Shown here: in pieces, positions 47,308-57,267 of the stretch
Layout of the letters: every line of letters starts with the position of its first letter
Numbering within the stretch: position 1 is the stretch's first letter
Source of the DNA: Prauserella muralis
Lineage (GTDB): Bacteria; Actinomycetota; Actinomycetes; Mycobacteriales; Pseudonocardiaceae
DNA length: 64,000 bases
Direction of reading: 5' to 3'
NCBI RefSeq assembly: GCF_003202285.1
Contig: NZ_MASW01000002.1
Location: 310,001-374,000, forward strand
Translations under genes and position numbers: made by a program
Notes under the pieces: model-generated
The model's input: only the letters and a program-made list of their open reading frames with translations
What the model was told of the DNA's origin: nothing
Database searches by the model: none

Positions 47308-48506
47308 CCACCGCGCCGCGGCAGCAACAGCGGCGTCGCCAGGAGCAGCAGCCCCGCGATCGCCAGCGCGGCGCGGGCGCCGGTCAGCGCGGCCAGCAGT
47401 CCCCACAGCGCGGTCAGGGCCGCGACGGTGGCGTTGCTCGTGACCGACCACGCCGACAGCGTGCGGGCCACCCGGTCGTCGGGCGTCTGCTCCAGCCGGT
47501 GGGTCGTGAACACCGGGTTGAACACGCCCATGCACGTGATCAGCGCGAACTCGACGACCATGACGAGCGCCAGCCCGGCGACTCCGGGGCCCACCAGCGC
47601 GAGCGCGGGCGACCAGCACACGCGCAGCGTCCCGGCACACAGCAGCACCCGCCGCTGCCCGAACCGCGCGACCAGCCGGGGAGCCAGGCGAGCCCCGGCG
47701 AGACCGCCGAGGCACGGCACGGCGAACGCCAGCCCGTACTGCCACGGCGGGAATCCCAGCTCGCCCAGCATCAGCACCGCGAGCAGCGGCGCGGTGGCCA
47801 TGATGAGGCCGTTGACCAGGACCGTGTTGACCAGCAGCGGACGCAGGACCGGGTGGGTCAGGACGAAGCGCCACCCTTCGAGCACGTCGCGCCCCCGCAG
47901 CCGCGGGCCGCTGCGCGCGGGCCGCGGCTCCTCGTCCGCGATCGCGCGGATGCCCGCCGCCGAGAGCAGGTAGCTGAGCGCATCGGCGACCACCGTGGTG
48001 ACGGGACCGAGCAGCCCGACCGCGGCGCCGCCGAGCGGCGGGCCGACCACGGTCGCCGTCCAGTTGGTCGCCTCCAGCCGGCCATTTGCCGCCAGCAGGT
48101 CGTGCCGGGGCAGCAGGCCCTTCAGCAGCGCCCCGCTCGCAGCCCTGTGCCCGATGCCCGCCGCGGCGACGACCACCGACACGACGAGCAGCTGGACGAA
48201 TCCGAGCAGCCCGCACGCGAAGGCCAGGGGAACGCTCAGCAGTGCGGCGCACCGGAGCAGGTCCAGCGTGATCAGCACCGGGCGTTTGCGGCGGAACTCC
48301 AGCCACGCTCCCAGCGGCACGGCCACCGCCGCGCCCGCGGCGAGCCCGGCCGCGGCGAGCAGCGACACCGCGGTGGGCCCTGCGCCCAGCACGAGAATCG
48401 CGATCAGCCCGAACGCGTCGAACGCGACCCTGGTCCCGACCGTGCTGACCGTGTAGGCCGCCCAGAACCACCCGAACTGCCGCCCGAGCGAGCGTCTCCC
48501 GCCCAC
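47220..48506 (-). CDS. MFS transporter
   Basis: A 428-aa, 12-TM major facilitator (MFS_3, enterobactin/macrolide-exporter type): FGWFWAAYTVSTVGTRVAFDAFGLIAI, LLPRHDLLAANGRLEATNW and GPPLGGAAVG. The GTG at 48506 is 7 nt from GGGGAGG and was preferred over nearby GTGs. The C-terminus (SRSQDTTADGSSESSR) is antisense to cdsA. It is divergent from a LysR gene that probably controls it. Export of a toxic compound is inferred. Confidence 0.85.
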   Translation of the reverse strand: MGGRRSLGRQFGWFWAAYTVSTVGTRVAFDAFGLIAILVLGAGPTAVSLLAAAGLAAGAAVAVPLGAWLEFRRKRPVLITLDLLRCAALLSVPLAFACGLLGFVQLLVVSVVVAAAGIGHRAASGALLKGLLPRHDLLAANGRLEATNWTATVVGPPLGGAAVGLLGPVTTVVADALSYLLSAAGIRAIADEEPRPARSGPRLRGRDVLEGWRFVLTHPVLRPLLVNTVLVNGLIMATAPLLAVLMLGELGFPPWQYGLAFAVPCLGGLAGARLAPRLVARFGQRRVLLCAGTLRVCWSPALALVGPGVAGLALVMVVEFALITCMGVFNPVFTTHRLEQTPDDRVARTLSAWSVTSNATVAALTALWGLLAALTGARAALAIAGLLLLATPLLLPRRGGQDGRNALSRSQDTTADGSSESSRSMSPP

Positions 48507-48596
48507 GCGCACCCCTCCCCGCACAACCGCCCGTTGCCCTGCGCGATCCAAGCGGGGGCCGCACCGGTGCGCAAACAACGTCGCGCACGGCGTGCC

Positions 48597-48611
48597 ACAA
48601 CGAATGGTTGT
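48597..48611. promoter_or_regulatory. LysR-type operator candidate ACAAC-N5-GTTGT
   Basis: A perfect palindrome in the MFS/LysR divergent gap, 25 nt before the LysR GTG. It conforms to the T-N11-A class (interrupted dyad) bound by LysR proteins. Binding is inferred. Confidence 0.6.
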
Positions 48612-48636
48612 CGCCGCGGCGCTCTAGGGTCGGTGG

Positions 48637-49569
48637 GTGGATCTCGCCGCCGTGCGCACGTTCGTCGCCGTGGCCGACACCGGTCAGTTCCTCCAGGCCG
48701 CCGCCGAGCTGTCGGTCACCCAGCAGGCCGTCTCGAAGCGGATCGCCGCCCTCGAGCGAGAGCTCGGCGTGCGGTTGTTCGCGCGCACCCACCGTGGAGC
48801 CCGGCTCACCCTCGACGGGCAGGCGTTCCTGCCCCACGCCCGGGGCCTGCTGGAGGCGCAGGAGCGGGCGGTCGCGTCCGTCCGGCCCGGCCGCCGCGCG
48901 TTGCGGGTCGACGTGGTGGGCAGGCAGCTCGCCCCAGCGGGTCTGCTGCGGGAGTTCCACCACGCCCAGCCCGGAATCGAGCTCGACATCGTCACCCTCG
49001 CCGATGCCCGCGCCGCCGTCGCCGCGGTGCAGGCGGGCACCATCGACGCCGCCGTGCGCGCCGTCACGGCACCCGGGCACGAACTGCCCGGGGACGTCGA
49101 GGCCGTCCGCGTCTTCGACGAACCCATCGAGCTGCTCACCGGGCCCGGCCACGCGCTGGCCCCGGTCGCTGAGGTGCGGCCCGCCGCGCTGACCGGGCAC
49201 CGGATCTGGATGCCCGGCATCGTCGCGGGCACCGAGTGGGCCGCCTTCTACGCCGAGCTGGCCACGGTGTTCGGGCTGAGCATCGACGCGGTCGGGCCGA
49301 ACTTCGGCATCGAGCCGCTGCTGGACGCGCTCGCCGACTCCCCGGCCGTGGCGACCTTCGTCGGTGAGCGCACCCGGCTGCTCGCGCCCGCAGGTTACGA
49401 CCTGCGGCGGATCTCGCTGCGCGACCCGGTGCCGGTGTATCCGCACTGCCTGCTGTGGCGTGCCGACAACGCGCATCCCGCGCTGGCGCTGCTTCGCGAG
49501 CACCTCGCGGGGGCGCGGCCCGCGGGCGGTGGTGCACGGCGCTGGACCCCCGGCTGGGCGGCGCCGTGA
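48637..49569 (+). CDS. LysR-family regulator
   Basis: A 310-aa LTTR. The N-terminal HTH is MDLAAVRTFVAVADTGQFLQ then AAAELSVTQQAVSKRIAALE. The C-terminal co-inducer domain begins near residue 88. It is divergent from the MFS gene with a palindrome between them, so autoregulation and control of the exporter are expected. It ends 5 nt before the convergent VOC gene. Confidence 0.9.
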   Translation: MDLAAVRTFVAVADTGQFLQAAAELSVTQQAVSKRIAALERELGVRLFARTHRGARLTLDGQAFLPHARGLLEAQERAVASVRPGRRALRVDVVGRQLAPAGLLREFHHAQPGIELDIVTLADARAAVAAVQAGTIDAAVRAVTAPGHELPGDVEAVRVFDEPIELLTGPGHALAPVAEVRPAALTGHRIWMPGIVAGTEWAAFYAELATVFGLSIDAVGPNFGIEPLLDALADSPAVATFVGERTRLLAPAGYDLRRISLRDPVPVYPHCLLWRADNAHPALALLREHLAGARPAGGGARRWTPGWAAP

Positions 49570-49574
49570 GGCCC

Positions 49575-50420
49575 TCAGTCGTCGTAGGGGTCGTCGACCT
49601 CCGCCCTGCCCGCGCCGGTGTCGACGGGCCGCGAATGGTCGATGACGGAGAACAGCGATCCGCCGGGGTCGGCGAGCATCGCGGTGCGCCCGAACGGTGT
49701 GTCGAACGGCGGCGTCACCACGCTGCCGCCCAGCATGATCGACTGACCGGCCATCGCGTCGGTGCCGCGAGCCGGGTCGGCGGTGAAGTAGATCATCCAG
49801 TGTGGAGGGATGGTGGACTCGGCCTGGGTGTTCATCGCGTAGCGGTACATCACCGGTTCGGGGCCGATCCGCCATTCCGTGTAGTCGATGCCGCCCTCGC
49901 CGATCTGCTCGCTGGCGAAGCCGAACAGCCGGCAGTAGAACGCGTCCGCGCTCTCGCCGTCGTGGGTGTTGAGATCGACACCGCTGAACGAGCCGGGAAT
50001 CCCCACCGTGAACGCCCAGTCCTCCGGCGGGGCCCAGAACACCACCGGCGCCCCGCTCGGATCGATCGCGTGCAGCACGCTGCCGCGGTCGGGAATGTCC
50101 ACCGGGCCGAGGGTGCGCGTGCCACCGAGGTGCTCCACCCAGTCGGCCGTGCTGGTGGTGTTGGCCACGGCGAGGTGCACGGTCCAGCCCGTCGGCTGGT
50201 CACGCGCCGCCTGGTAGAGGCCGCCGACCTGATACCCGCCGAGCGTGGCGATCGTGTAGCGCCTCGTCGGCGTCGCCGGGTCGCGCTTGACGGAGAACTC
50301 CCAGCCGAACAGCCGGCCGTAGAACTCGCAGGCCACCGCTTCGTCGGTGGTGGCAAGCTCGATCCAGCACGGGGTTCCCGCGGGCAGGAGCGCGGACTGG
50401 CCTGGTGTGTCGACGGACAT
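49575..50420 (-). CDS. Two-domain VOC (glyoxalase/bleomycin-resistance-like) protein
   Basis: A 281-aa protein with two vicinal-oxygen-chelate modules. Module 1 contains PCWIELATTDEAVACEFYGR LFGW; module 2 contains GVDLNTHDGESADAFYCRLF and ends with GRTAMLADPGGSLFSVI. Such tandem VOC proteins occur as unspecified dioxygenase- or antibiotic-binding-like proteins in actinobacteria. No metal-site call can be made. ATG at 50420. Confidence 0.85.
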   Translation of the reverse strand: MSVDTPGQSALLPAGTPCWIELATTDEAVACEFYGRLFGWEFSVKRDPATPTRRYTIATLGGYQVGGLYQAARDQPTGWTVHLAVANTTSTADWVEHLGGTRTLGPVDIPDRGSVLHAIDPSGAPVVFWAPPEDWAFTVGIPGSFSGVDLNTHDGESADAFYCRLFGFASEQIGEGGIDYTEWRIGPEPVMYRYAMNTQAESTIPPHWMIYFTADPARGTDAMAGQSIMLGGSVVTPPFDTPFGRTAMLADPGGSLFSVIDHSRPVDTGAGRAEVDDPYDD

Positions 50421-50511
50421 GACGCGGCTCCCTGGCGACGAGTGCCTGCGATCGCGGGCGCGGATGCGCGATGATCGTACGCCAGCAAGCCGCCTCGATA
50501 CCCTGGAAACC

Positions 50512-51294
50512 GTGAGAAGGTTCGTGCGCAAGGTGGACGTCGTTCCGAGCCCGAACATCTGGTACCACCCCGAGGCGTACGAACGGGAGAACCGCGCGCA
50601 GGACGCCGGCGGCGCGATCTGGGCGGCCTTGGCCGAGGACGCCCCGTGGGCGGGACGGGACGTCCTCGACGTCGGCTGCGGCGACGGCTTCCACCTGGCC
50701 CGCTTCGCCGAGACGGCGCGCTCGGTGACCGGTGTGGAACCGCACGCGCCGCTCGTGCACAGGGCCGAGCGGAGAACGGCGGGCCTTGCCGGCGTGAGCG
50801 TGCGGCGTGGCACGGCCCAGCGGCTGCCCGTCGAGGACGCGAGCGTGGACCTCGTCCATGCCCGCACCGCGTACTTCTTCGGTCCCGGTTGCGAGCCGGG
50901 CCTTGCCGAGGCCGATCGGGTGCTGCGCCCGGGCGGGGTGCTCGCGATCGTCGACCTCGACACCCGGCACGCGCCCTACGGTGACTGGATGCTCGCCGAC
51001 CTGCCGCACTACGATCCGGACAAAGTGGACGAATTCTTCGCGCGGGCGGGGTTCGCGTGCCGCCGGGTGGAGACCCGCTGGCGCTTTCCCGACAGGGCGA
51101 GCATGGAAGCGGTGCTGCGCATCGAGTTCAGCGCGAAGGTCGCCGAGCGGGCCGTCGCGGAGACCGTGCGGCGCAACGCGGGCCGGGGCTCCGGCGAGTT
51201 CGTGCTGCCGGTCGGCTATCGCGTGCTGGTGCGCGCGAAGCCGTCCGGGTTGCTTCACTCCTGCTCGGTGGAGGGCTCGCCGAGGATGCCGTAG
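50512..51294 (+). CDS. Class I SAM-dependent methyltransferase
   Basis: A 260-aa methyltransferase: motif [16 protein letters not shown], acidic post-[26 protein letters not shown] and [14 protein letters not shown]. Substrate unknown (ubiE/small-molecule type). GTG at 50512 lies 7 nt after a TACCCT that could be a -10, so a leaderless start is possible. The 3' end overlaps the PadR gene by 40 nt on the opposite strand. Confidence 0.82.
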   Translation: MRRFVRKVDVVPSPNIWYHPEAYERENRAQDAGGAIWAALAEDAPWAGRDVLDVGCGDGFHLARFAETARSVTGVEPHAPLVHRAERRTAGLAGVSVRRGTAQRLPVEDASVDLVHARTAYFFGPGCEPGLAEADRVLRPGGVLAIVDLDTRHAPYGDWMLADLPHYDPDKVDEFFARAGFACRRVETRWRFPDRASMEAVLRIEFSAKVAERAVAETVRRNAGRGSGEFVLPVGYRVLVRAKPSGLLHSCSVEGSPRMP

Positions 51295-51860
51295 AGCGCG
51301 CGGCGTGCCTCGTCGAGCACCTCGACGGCCCTGGTCTTCTGTGCGCTGGTGCCGACCTGCGACACCTGCTGGGCCGCGCCCATGAGCGCACCGGTGGCCT
51401 CCCGCAGCGCCACCTCGCTGGGATCGACGTCGCTGGTGAACTGTTCCCACGGGGGGCTGCCCTGCTTCTCCGTCGCGGCGCGGCCCTCGTCGGTGAGCTC
51501 GAAGAGCCGCTTGCCGCCGTCCTCGCTGCTGCGGACAAGGCCGTCGTCGGCGAGCAGTTGCAGGGTCGGGTAGACGGAACCGGGGCTCGGCCGCCAGAAC
51601 CCGCCGCTGCGCTCGCCGATCTCGCCGATGATCTCGTAGCCGTGCCGGGGCTTCTCCGCGAGCAGGGCGAGGATCGCCGCGCGGACGTCCCCGCGCCGTC
51701 CGCGCCTGCCATGGCCACCGGGGCCACCAGGCCGCGGCATCGGCCGTCCGCGCCTGCCTGGTCCGTGCGGGCCCCAGCCGGGAGGCAGGTCACCGAACCC
51801 GCCGCGGCCCCGCGGGCCGAAGGCGGGCCTTCCGAACTCGTGAGCAAAGGGTGGTCTCAT
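51255..51860 (-). CDS. PadR-family regulator with Gly/Pro/Arg-rich N-terminus
   Basis: A 201-aa PadR regulator. The first ~55 residues are Gly/Pro/Arg-rich low complexity. The winged helix follows: [40 protein letters not shown]. The C-terminal helix mediates dimerisation. Two palindromes directly upstream (51881-51908) suggest autorepression. The target may be an adjacent or distant efflux gene. AAAGGA lies 10 nt before the ATG. Confidence 0.87.
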   Translation of the reverse strand: MRPPFAHEFGRPAFGPRGRGGFGDLPPGWGPHGPGRRGRPMPRPGGPGGHGRRGRRGDVRAAILALLAEKPRHGYEIIGEIGERSGGFWRPSPGSVYPTLQLLADDGLVRSSEDGGKRLFELTDEGRAATEKQGSPPWEQFTSDVDPSEVALREATGALMGAAQQVSQVGTSAQKTRAVEVLDEARRALYGILGEPSTEQE

Positions 51861-51880
51861 GATCTCGATCCTTTCGTGAG

Positions 51881-51908
51881 CTATCTCGATAGACTCACGA
51901 TATATCGT
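51881..51908. promoter_or_regulatory. PadR operator candidates: two palindromes
   Basis: CTATC-TC-GATAG (51881-51892) and the perfect ACGATATATCGT (51897-51908), 16 bp apart start to start, between padR and rlmN. The strongly A/T-rich dyads stand out in this GC-rich sequence. Related TCTCGAT occurs again at 51863. Confidence 0.65.
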
Positions 51909-51956
51909 AAACAGTCGGAGTGCAGCCCGGCGGCTCGTGGGACACTGGAGGACGTC

Positions 51957-53078
51957 ATGACTGCCCTTCCCCTTGTTTTCGATGCGCCCCGCCGTGGCAT
52001 GCCGCGGCGGCACCTCGCCGACCTCTCGCTCACCGAACGGGCCGACGCGGTGGCGGAGCTGGGCGAGAAGCCGTTCCGCGCCAAGCAGCTGTCCCACCAC
52101 TACTTCTCCCGGCTCACCACCGACGCGGACGCGATGACCGACATCCCGGCCGCGTCCCGGCAGCGGCTCGTCGAGGAGCTGATGCCCTCGCTGCTCACCG
52201 AGGTCAGGGCCGTGGCCTGCGACGAGGGCAGCACGCGCAAGACGCTGTGGCGCGCGCACGACGGCACGCTGCTGGAGAGCGTGCTGATGCGCTACCCGGA
52301 CCGGGCGACGCTGTGCATCTCCAGCCAGGCGGGGTGCGGCATGGCCTGCCCGTTCTGCGCGACCGGGCAGGGCGGCCTCGACCGTAACCTCTCGACGGCC
52401 GAGATCGTCGACCAGGTGCGCGCGGCGGCCGCCGTCATGCGGGACGGGCTGCTGCCCGGCGCCGACGGCACGCCCGCCCCCGGCAGGCTGTCCAACATCG
52501 TGTTCATGGGGATGGGCGAGCCGCTGGCCAACTACAAGCGGGTGGTGGCGGCGGTGCGCAGGATCACCGACCCGGCCCCGGCGGGGCTGGGCATCTCGCA
52601 ACGGTCGGTGACGGTGTCGACCGTGGGGCTGGCCCCGGCGATCCGCAGGCTCGCGGACGAGCGGATGCAGGTGCGGCTGGCCGTGTCGCTGCACACCCCG
52701 GACGACGAGCTGCGCGACACCCTGGTGCCGGTGAACAACCGCTGGCCCGTCGACGAGGTGCTGGAGGCGGCCCGCTACTACGCCGAGACCAGCGGCAGGC
52801 GGGTGTCGATCGAGTACGCGCTGATCCGCGACATCAACGACCAGCCGTGGCGGGCGGACCTGCTGGCGAAGCGCCTGCGGCGGCATCTCGGCCACCTGGT
52901 GCACGTCAACGTGATCCCGCTGAACCCGACGCCGGGCAGCAAGTGGGACGCGAGCCCCAAGCCGGTCGAGCGCGAGTTCGTGCGGAGGGTCAACGCCGGG
53001 GGAGTGGCGTGCACGGTGCGCGACACCCGGGGCCAGGAGATCGCCGCCGCCTGCGGGCAGCTGGCCGCCGAGGCCTGA
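51957..53078 (+). CDS. rlmN: Dual-specificity RNA methyltransferase RlmN
   Basis: A 373-aa radical-SAM enzyme making m2A in 23S rRNA (A2503) and tRNA (A37). The Fe-S cysteines are Cys127, Cys131 and Cys134 ([12 protein letters not shown]). [12 protein letters not shown], the [12 protein letters not shown] segment and the C-terminal catalytic Cys near [13 protein letters not shown] are present. Confidence 0.97.
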   Translation: MTALPLVFDAPRRGMPRRHLADLSLTERADAVAELGEKPFRAKQLSHHYFSRLTTDADAMTDIPAASRQRLVEELMPSLLTEVRAVACDEGSTRKTLWRAHDGTLLESVLMRYPDRATLCISSQAGCGMACPFCATGQGGLDRNLSTAEIVDQVRAAAAVMRDGLLPGADGTPAPGRLSNIVFMGMGEPLANYKRVVAAVRRITDPAPAGLGISQRSVTVSTVGLAPAIRRLADERMQVRLAVSLHTPDDELRDTLVPVNNRWPVDEVLEAARYYAETSGRRVSIEYALIRDINDQPWRADLLAKRLRRHLGHLVHVNVIPLNPTPGSKWDASPKPVEREFVRRVNAGGVACTVRDTRGQEIAAACGQLAAEA

Positions 53079-53238
53079 GCTGGCTGCGGGACGGGGACTC
53101 AGGCCTGCGCCGGGTGCTGGGCCAGTGCTGGGCGTCTGGAGATCATCGAACTCTGGCCGTTCTCGTTGTGGAACGTGCGGCCCTGAACGCCCGAGGCACC
53201 CGGGCACGTCCCGCGAACGGCGCAGCCGACGGTACGGC

Positions 53239-53505
53239 TCAGCGGCGCCAGGCGGTGCGCCTGCGGCGCATGTCGAGCAGCAGGCCGATCGCCACGGCGA
53301 TGGCGATCCCGACGAGCCACACGTTCTCCGTGTTGTTCTCGTGGTTGCCGATCAGCATCGCCAGCAGGGCGAGCACGGTGAACCAGCCCGCGAACCGGGT
53401 GGCCTTCGGGAAGCCGCCGTGCCAGCCCCACTCCGCCGACGGCTCGTCGCGCGGGTCGACCTCGGTGCCGGGACGCTTCTCGACCGCCTTGCCTGCCACG
53501 ATCAC
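53239..53505 (-). CDS. DUF2631 small membrane protein
   Basis: An 88-aa actinobacterial DUF2631 protein. A charged N-terminal half with [11 protein letters not shown] precedes two membrane segments ([15 protein letters not shown] and [18 protein letters not shown]) and an Arg-rich end. It is found near dxr in mycobacteria too. Function unknown. GTG start. Confidence 0.85.
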   Translation of the reverse strand: MIVAGKAVEKRPGTEVDPRDEPSAEWGWHGGFPKATRFAGWFTVLALLAMLIGNHENNTENVWLVGIAIAVAIGLLLDMRRRRTAWRR

Positions 53506-53588
53506 TCCTCACCTGCCAACTCCTGCACCGGCATGATCCCACATGCCACTCCCCGGCTCGCCGGGGCCATCCGCGACAATGGTCACCG

Positions 53589-54794
53589 ATGAGTTCACCA
53601 CGCACCGTGCTCGTGCTCGGGTCCACAGGGTCGATCGGCACCCAGGCGCTCGACGTCGCGGGCCGCAACCCCGGCCTGTTCCGCATCGCGGGACTCGCCG
53701 CGGGCGGTTCCGACCCGCAGGCCCTGGCCGCCCAGGTCCTCGCTTTCCAGGTGGAGGCCGTCGCCGTCACCAAACCGACGGCGGTGGAGGACCTGCAGCT
53801 CGCCCTCTACGCGGAGGCGCAGCGGCGCGGGTACGCGCAGGGCCGGTTCCGGCTGCCGCGCATCTTCGCGGGCGCCGACGCCGTGGTGGAGCTGATCGAC
53901 GCGGTGCCCGCCGACGTGGTGCTCAACGGCATGCCCGGCTCCCAGGGGCTCGCGCCGACGCTGGCCGCGCTGCGCACCGGGGCGTCGCTGGCGCTGGCGA
54001 ACAAGGAGTCGCTGATCGCGGGCGGTCCGCTCGTGCTCGCCGCGGCCAGGCCGGGACAGCTCGTGCCCGTCGACTCCGAGCACTCGGCGCTCGCGCAGGC
54101 CCTGCGCGGCGGCCGGGCCGACGAGGTCGACCGGCTGGTGCTCACCGCGTCCGGAGGGCCGTTCCGCGGCAGGACCCGGGAGCAGATGGCGAACGTCACG
54201 GTCGACGACGCCCTGGCCCATCCCACGTGGGCCATGGGCCCGCTCGTCACCATCAACTCCGCCACCCTGGTGAACAAGGGGCTCGAGCTCATCGAGGCGC
54301 ACCTGCTGTTCGGCATCCCGTGCGAGCGGATCGACGTCGTGGTGCACCCGCAGTCGATCGTGCACTCGATGGTCACGTTCGTCGACGGGTCGACGATCGC
54401 CCAGGCCAGCCCGCCCGACATGCGGCTGCCCATCGCGCTCGCCCTGCACTGGCCCGCCAGGGTGCCTGGCGCCGCGCCCGCGTGCCGCTGGGACGAGGCC
54501 TCGGCGTGGACGTTCGAGCCACTGGACAACGCCGCGTTCCCCGCCGTGGAGCTGGCCAGGCATGCCGGCGCCGAGGGCGGCTGCCTTCCCGCCGTGTTCA
54601 ACGCCGCGAACGAGCAGCTCGTGGCCGCCTTCCTGGCGCAGAACGCGAGCTTCACGTCCATCGTGGACACTGTCAGTAGCGTGGTGGAGGCCGCCGACGA
54701 GTGGCGTCGCGAGCCTCGCGACGTCGAGGACGTCTTCGCCGCGGAAGAGTGGGCGCGGGAGCGCGCCCTGGCCATCGGTTCTGGAGGGAAGTAG
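53589..54794 (+). CDS. dxr: 1-deoxy-D-xylulose 5-phosphate reductoisomerase
   Basis: A 401-aa DXR, first committed step of the MEP isoprenoid pathway (fosmidomycin target). NADPH loop [14 protein letters not shown], then [31 protein letters not shown] and [20 protein letters not shown]. It starts the dxr-rip-ispG run. Confidence 0.98.
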   Translation: MSSPRTVLVLGSTGSIGTQALDVAGRNPGLFRIAGLAAGGSDPQALAAQVLAFQVEAVAVTKPTAVEDLQLALYAEAQRRGYAQGRFRLPRIFAGADAVVELIDAVPADVVLNGMPGSQGLAPTLAALRTGASLALANKESLIAGGPLVLAAARPGQLVPVDSEHSALAQALRGGRADEVDRLVLTASGGPFRGRTREQMANVTVDDALAHPTWAMGPLVTINSATLVNKGLELIEAHLLFGIPCERIDVVVHPQSIVHSMVTFVDGSTIAQASPPDMRLPIALALHWPARVPGAAPACRWDEASAWTFEPLDNAAFPAVELARHAGAEGGCLPAVFNAANEQLVAAFLAQNASFTSIVDTVSSVVEAADEWRREPRDVEDVFAAEEWARERALAIGSGGK

Positions 54795-54797
54795 CGC

Positions 54798-56003
54798 GTG
54801 CTCGTCTACCTGCTGGGAGTCGTGCTCTTCGCACTCGGCATCTGCGTGTCGGTCGCACTGCACGAGGCGGGACACATGCTCACCGCCAAGGCCTTCGGGA
54901 TGAAGGTCCGGCGCTACTTCGTGGGCTTCGGGCCGACGGTGTTCTCGTTCCGCCGTGGCGAGACCGAGTACGGGCTGAAGTGGATCCCGCTCGGCGGGTT
55001 CTGCGACATCGCGGGCATGACCGCGCTCGACGAGGTGACCCCCGACGAGGCGCCGCGGGCGATGTACCGGTTCAAGACGTGGAAGCGCACCGTCGTGCTC
55101 TCCGCGGGCTCGTTCACCCACTTCGTCCTCGGCTTCATCGTGCTCTACCTGATGGCGATCACGATGGGCCTGCCGAACCTGGACAACCGGCCCGTGGTGT
55201 CCGAGGTCTCCGACTGCGTGACCAACGCCACGACGGTCCAGCAGGTCAACGACCCCCGGTGCAGGCCGGGTGACCCGGCGCCCGCCAAGGCCGCGGGCAT
55301 CCAGCCGGGTGACGAGATCGTGGCCGTCGGTTCCACGCCCATCCGCGAGTGGAGCGACCTGCTCCGCACCGTGCAGGGCGCCGAGGGCCCGACCCCGATG
55401 ACCGTGCTGCGCGACGGCGAGCGCGTCCAGCTGACCGTCGACGTGCCGCAGGTCACGCGCCCCGCCGAGAACGGGGGCACCGAGCAGGCCGGCGCCATCG
55501 GCGTCGCCCCGTCGAGCTTGGTGCCGCACGGGCCGGTCGCGGCGCTCGGCGGCACCGCCGCCTTCACCGGGGAGCTGGTGGCCGAGACCTGGCAGCGGCT
55601 GCTGGAGTTCCCCGAGCGCATCCCGGCCGTGGTCGAGGCCATCTTCGGTGGCGAACGCGACCCGAACACACCGATCAGCGTGGTCGGCGCCAGCCGGATC
55701 GGCGGCGAGGCCGTCGAGCAGGGACTGTGGGAGGTCTTCCTCTTCCTGCTGGCGAGCCTGAACTTCTTCGTCGGCATCTTCAACCTGCTGCCCCTGCTGC
55801 CGCTCGACGGCGGGCACATCGCCGTCACGTGGTACGAGCGGGTGCGCGACTGGCTGCGCAAGCTGCGCGGCAAGGTGCCCGCGGGCCCGGTCGATTACAC
55901 CAGGCTCAACGCCGTCACGATGGTGCTCGTGGTCATCGGCGGCGCGGTCGTGCTGCTCACCGTTACGGCTGACATCGTCAACCCCATCCGGCTCATGCGC
56001 TGA
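54798..56003 (+). CDS. rip: Site-2 intramembrane metalloprotease (Rip1/RseP type)
   Basis: A 401-aa M50 protease. Zinc motif HEAGH at residues 22-26 in TM1, a central PDZ domain (about 130-205, AAGIQPGDEIVAVGSTPIRE) and the second motif NLLPLLPLDGGHIA near the C-terminus. It cleaves membrane anti-sigma factors. The place between dxr and ispG is conserved in actinobacteria. GTG 3 nt after the dxr stop. Confidence 0.95.
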   Translation: MLVYLLGVVLFALGICVSVALHEAGHMLTAKAFGMKVRRYFVGFGPTVFSFRRGETEYGLKWIPLGGFCDIAGMTALDEVTPDEAPRAMYRFKTWKRTVVLSAGSFTHFVLGFIVLYLMAITMGLPNLDNRPVVSEVSDCVTNATTVQQVNDPRCRPGDPAPAKAAGIQPGDEIVAVGSTPIREWSDLLRTVQGAEGPTPMTVLRDGERVQLTVDVPQVTRPAENGGTEQAGAIGVAPSSLVPHGPVAALGGTAAFTGELVAETWQRLLEFPERIPAVVEAIFGGERDPNTPISVVGASRIGGEAVEQGLWEVFLFLLASLNFFVGIFNLLPLLPLDGGHIAVTWYERVRDWLRKLRGKVPAGPVDYTRLNAVTMVLVVIGGAVVLLTVTADIVNPIRLMR

Positions 56004-56050
56004 CGTATCGTTGAAGTGACCACGCAGCTGAGGAGTTAGCAGAGGATTCG

Positions 56051-57202
56051 ATGACCGTCGACCTGGGTTTGCCCGCCACTCCACCTCCCGTGCTCTCCGA
56101 ACGCCGCAAGACCCGCCAGCTGCACGTCGGCCCGGTCGGGGTGGGCAGCGACTATCCGATCTCGGTGCAGTCGATGACCACCACGAACACCGCCGACGTC
56201 AACGCCACGCTGCAGCAGATCGCCGAGCTGACCGCCGCGGGCTGTGACATCGTCCGGGTCGCCTGTCCCAGCGCGGACGACGCCGAGGCGCTGCCCGCGA
56301 TCGCGAGCAAGTCCCAGATCCCGGTGATCGCCGACATCCACTTCCAGCCGAAGTACGTCTTCGCCGCCATCGAGGCAGGCTGCGCCGCGGTGCGGGTCAA
56401 CCCCGGCAACATCAAGAAGTTCGACGACAAGGTCGCCGAGATCGCCCGCGCGGCGAAGGACCACGGCACCCCGATCCGCATCGGGGTCAACGCGGGCTCG
56501 CTCGACAAGCGGCTGATGGAGAAGTACGGCAAGGCCACGCCCGAGGCGCTCGCCGAGTCGGCGCTCTGGGAGGCGTCGCTGTTCGCCGAGCACGACTTCC
56601 ACGACCTCAAGATCTCGGTCAAGCACAACGACCCGGTGGTCATGGTGCGCGCCTACGAGATCCTCGCCGAGCAGTGCGACTACCCGCTGCACCTGGGTGT
56701 CACCGAGGCGGGTCCCGCCTTCCAGGGCACCATCAAGTCGGCGGTGGCCTTCGGCGCGCTGCTGCGCCAGGGCATCGGCGACACCATCCGCGTGTCGCTG
56801 TCGGCGCCGCCGGTGGAGGAGGTCAAGGTCGGCGCGCAGATCCTGCAGTCGCTGAACCTGCGCCCGCGCAAGCTGGAGATCGTCTCCTGCCCGTCGTGCG
56901 GGCGCGCGCAGGTGGACGTCTACAAGCTGGCCGACGAGGTCACCGCGGGCCTGGAGGGCATGGAGGTGCCGCTGCGCGTGGCCGTCATGGGCTGTGTCGT
57001 GAACGGTCCCGGCGAGGCGCGGGAGGCCGACCTCGGAGTGGCCTCCGGCAACGGCAAGGGGCAGATCTTCGTCAAGGGCGAGGTGATCAAGACCGTGCCC
57101 GAGCACCAGATCGTGGAGACCCTCATCGAGGAGGCCATGCGCATCGCCGAGGAGACCGGCGAGGCGGGCGGCGCCGGAGAGCCGGTCGTGACGGTCAGCT
57201 AG
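56051..57202 (+). CDS. ispG: 4-hydroxy-3-methylbut-2-enyl-diphosphate synthase
   Basis: A 383-aa [4Fe-4S] enzyme of the MEP pathway. TIM-barrel start [19 protein letters not shown], then [11 protein letters not shown], and cluster cysteines in VSCPSCGRA and [15 protein letters not shown]. It converts MEcPP to HMBPP. A 53-bp hairpin repeat, now split by an IS110 element, starts 15 nt after the stop. Confidence 0.98.
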   Translation: MTVDLGLPATPPPVLSERRKTRQLHVGPVGVGSDYPISVQSMTTTNTADVNATLQQIAELTAAGCDIVRVACPSADDAEALPAIASKSQIPVIADIHFQPKYVFAAIEAGCAAVRVNPGNIKKFDDKVAEIARAAKDHGTPIRIGVNAGSLDKRLMEKYGKATPEALAESALWEASLFAEHDFHDLKISVKHNDPVVMVRAYEILAEQCDYPLHLGVTEAGPAFQGTIKSAVAFGALLRQGIGDTIRVSLSAPPVEEVKVGAQILQSLNLRPRKLEIVSCPSCGRAQVDVYKLADEVTAGLEGMEVPLRVAVMGCVVNGPGEAREADLGVASGNGKGQIFVKGEVIKTVPEHQIVETLIEEAMRIAEETGEAGGAGEPVVTVS

Positions 57203-57216
57203 CGCGCGCCGGCGGC

Positions 57217-57256
57217 GAGCCGAAGGGCACCGTGGGTACCCGGTGTGTGCCCAAGG
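57217..57256. repeat. 53-bp hairpin repeat, copy 3, interrupted by IS110
   Basis: Left arm GAGCCGAAGGGCACC... (57217-57239), 7-nt loop (57240-57246), and the first 10 nt of the right arm, GTGCCCAAGG (57247-57256). The missing 13 nt, TCACCGTGGGCTC, are found at 58596-58608 on the far side of the insertion element. Rejoined, the arms are 23-7-23, exactly as in the intact copies at 11085, 18385 and 61956. Confidence 0.85.
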
Positions 57257-57267
57257 AAGCTTCTATG

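Noticed and set aside
53079-53238. Small minus-strand peptide ending near 53099 (TFHNENGQSSMISRRPA)
   Set aside because: The composition is less shadow-like than average, but no start with RBS and no family could be recognised; too weak to list as a gene.
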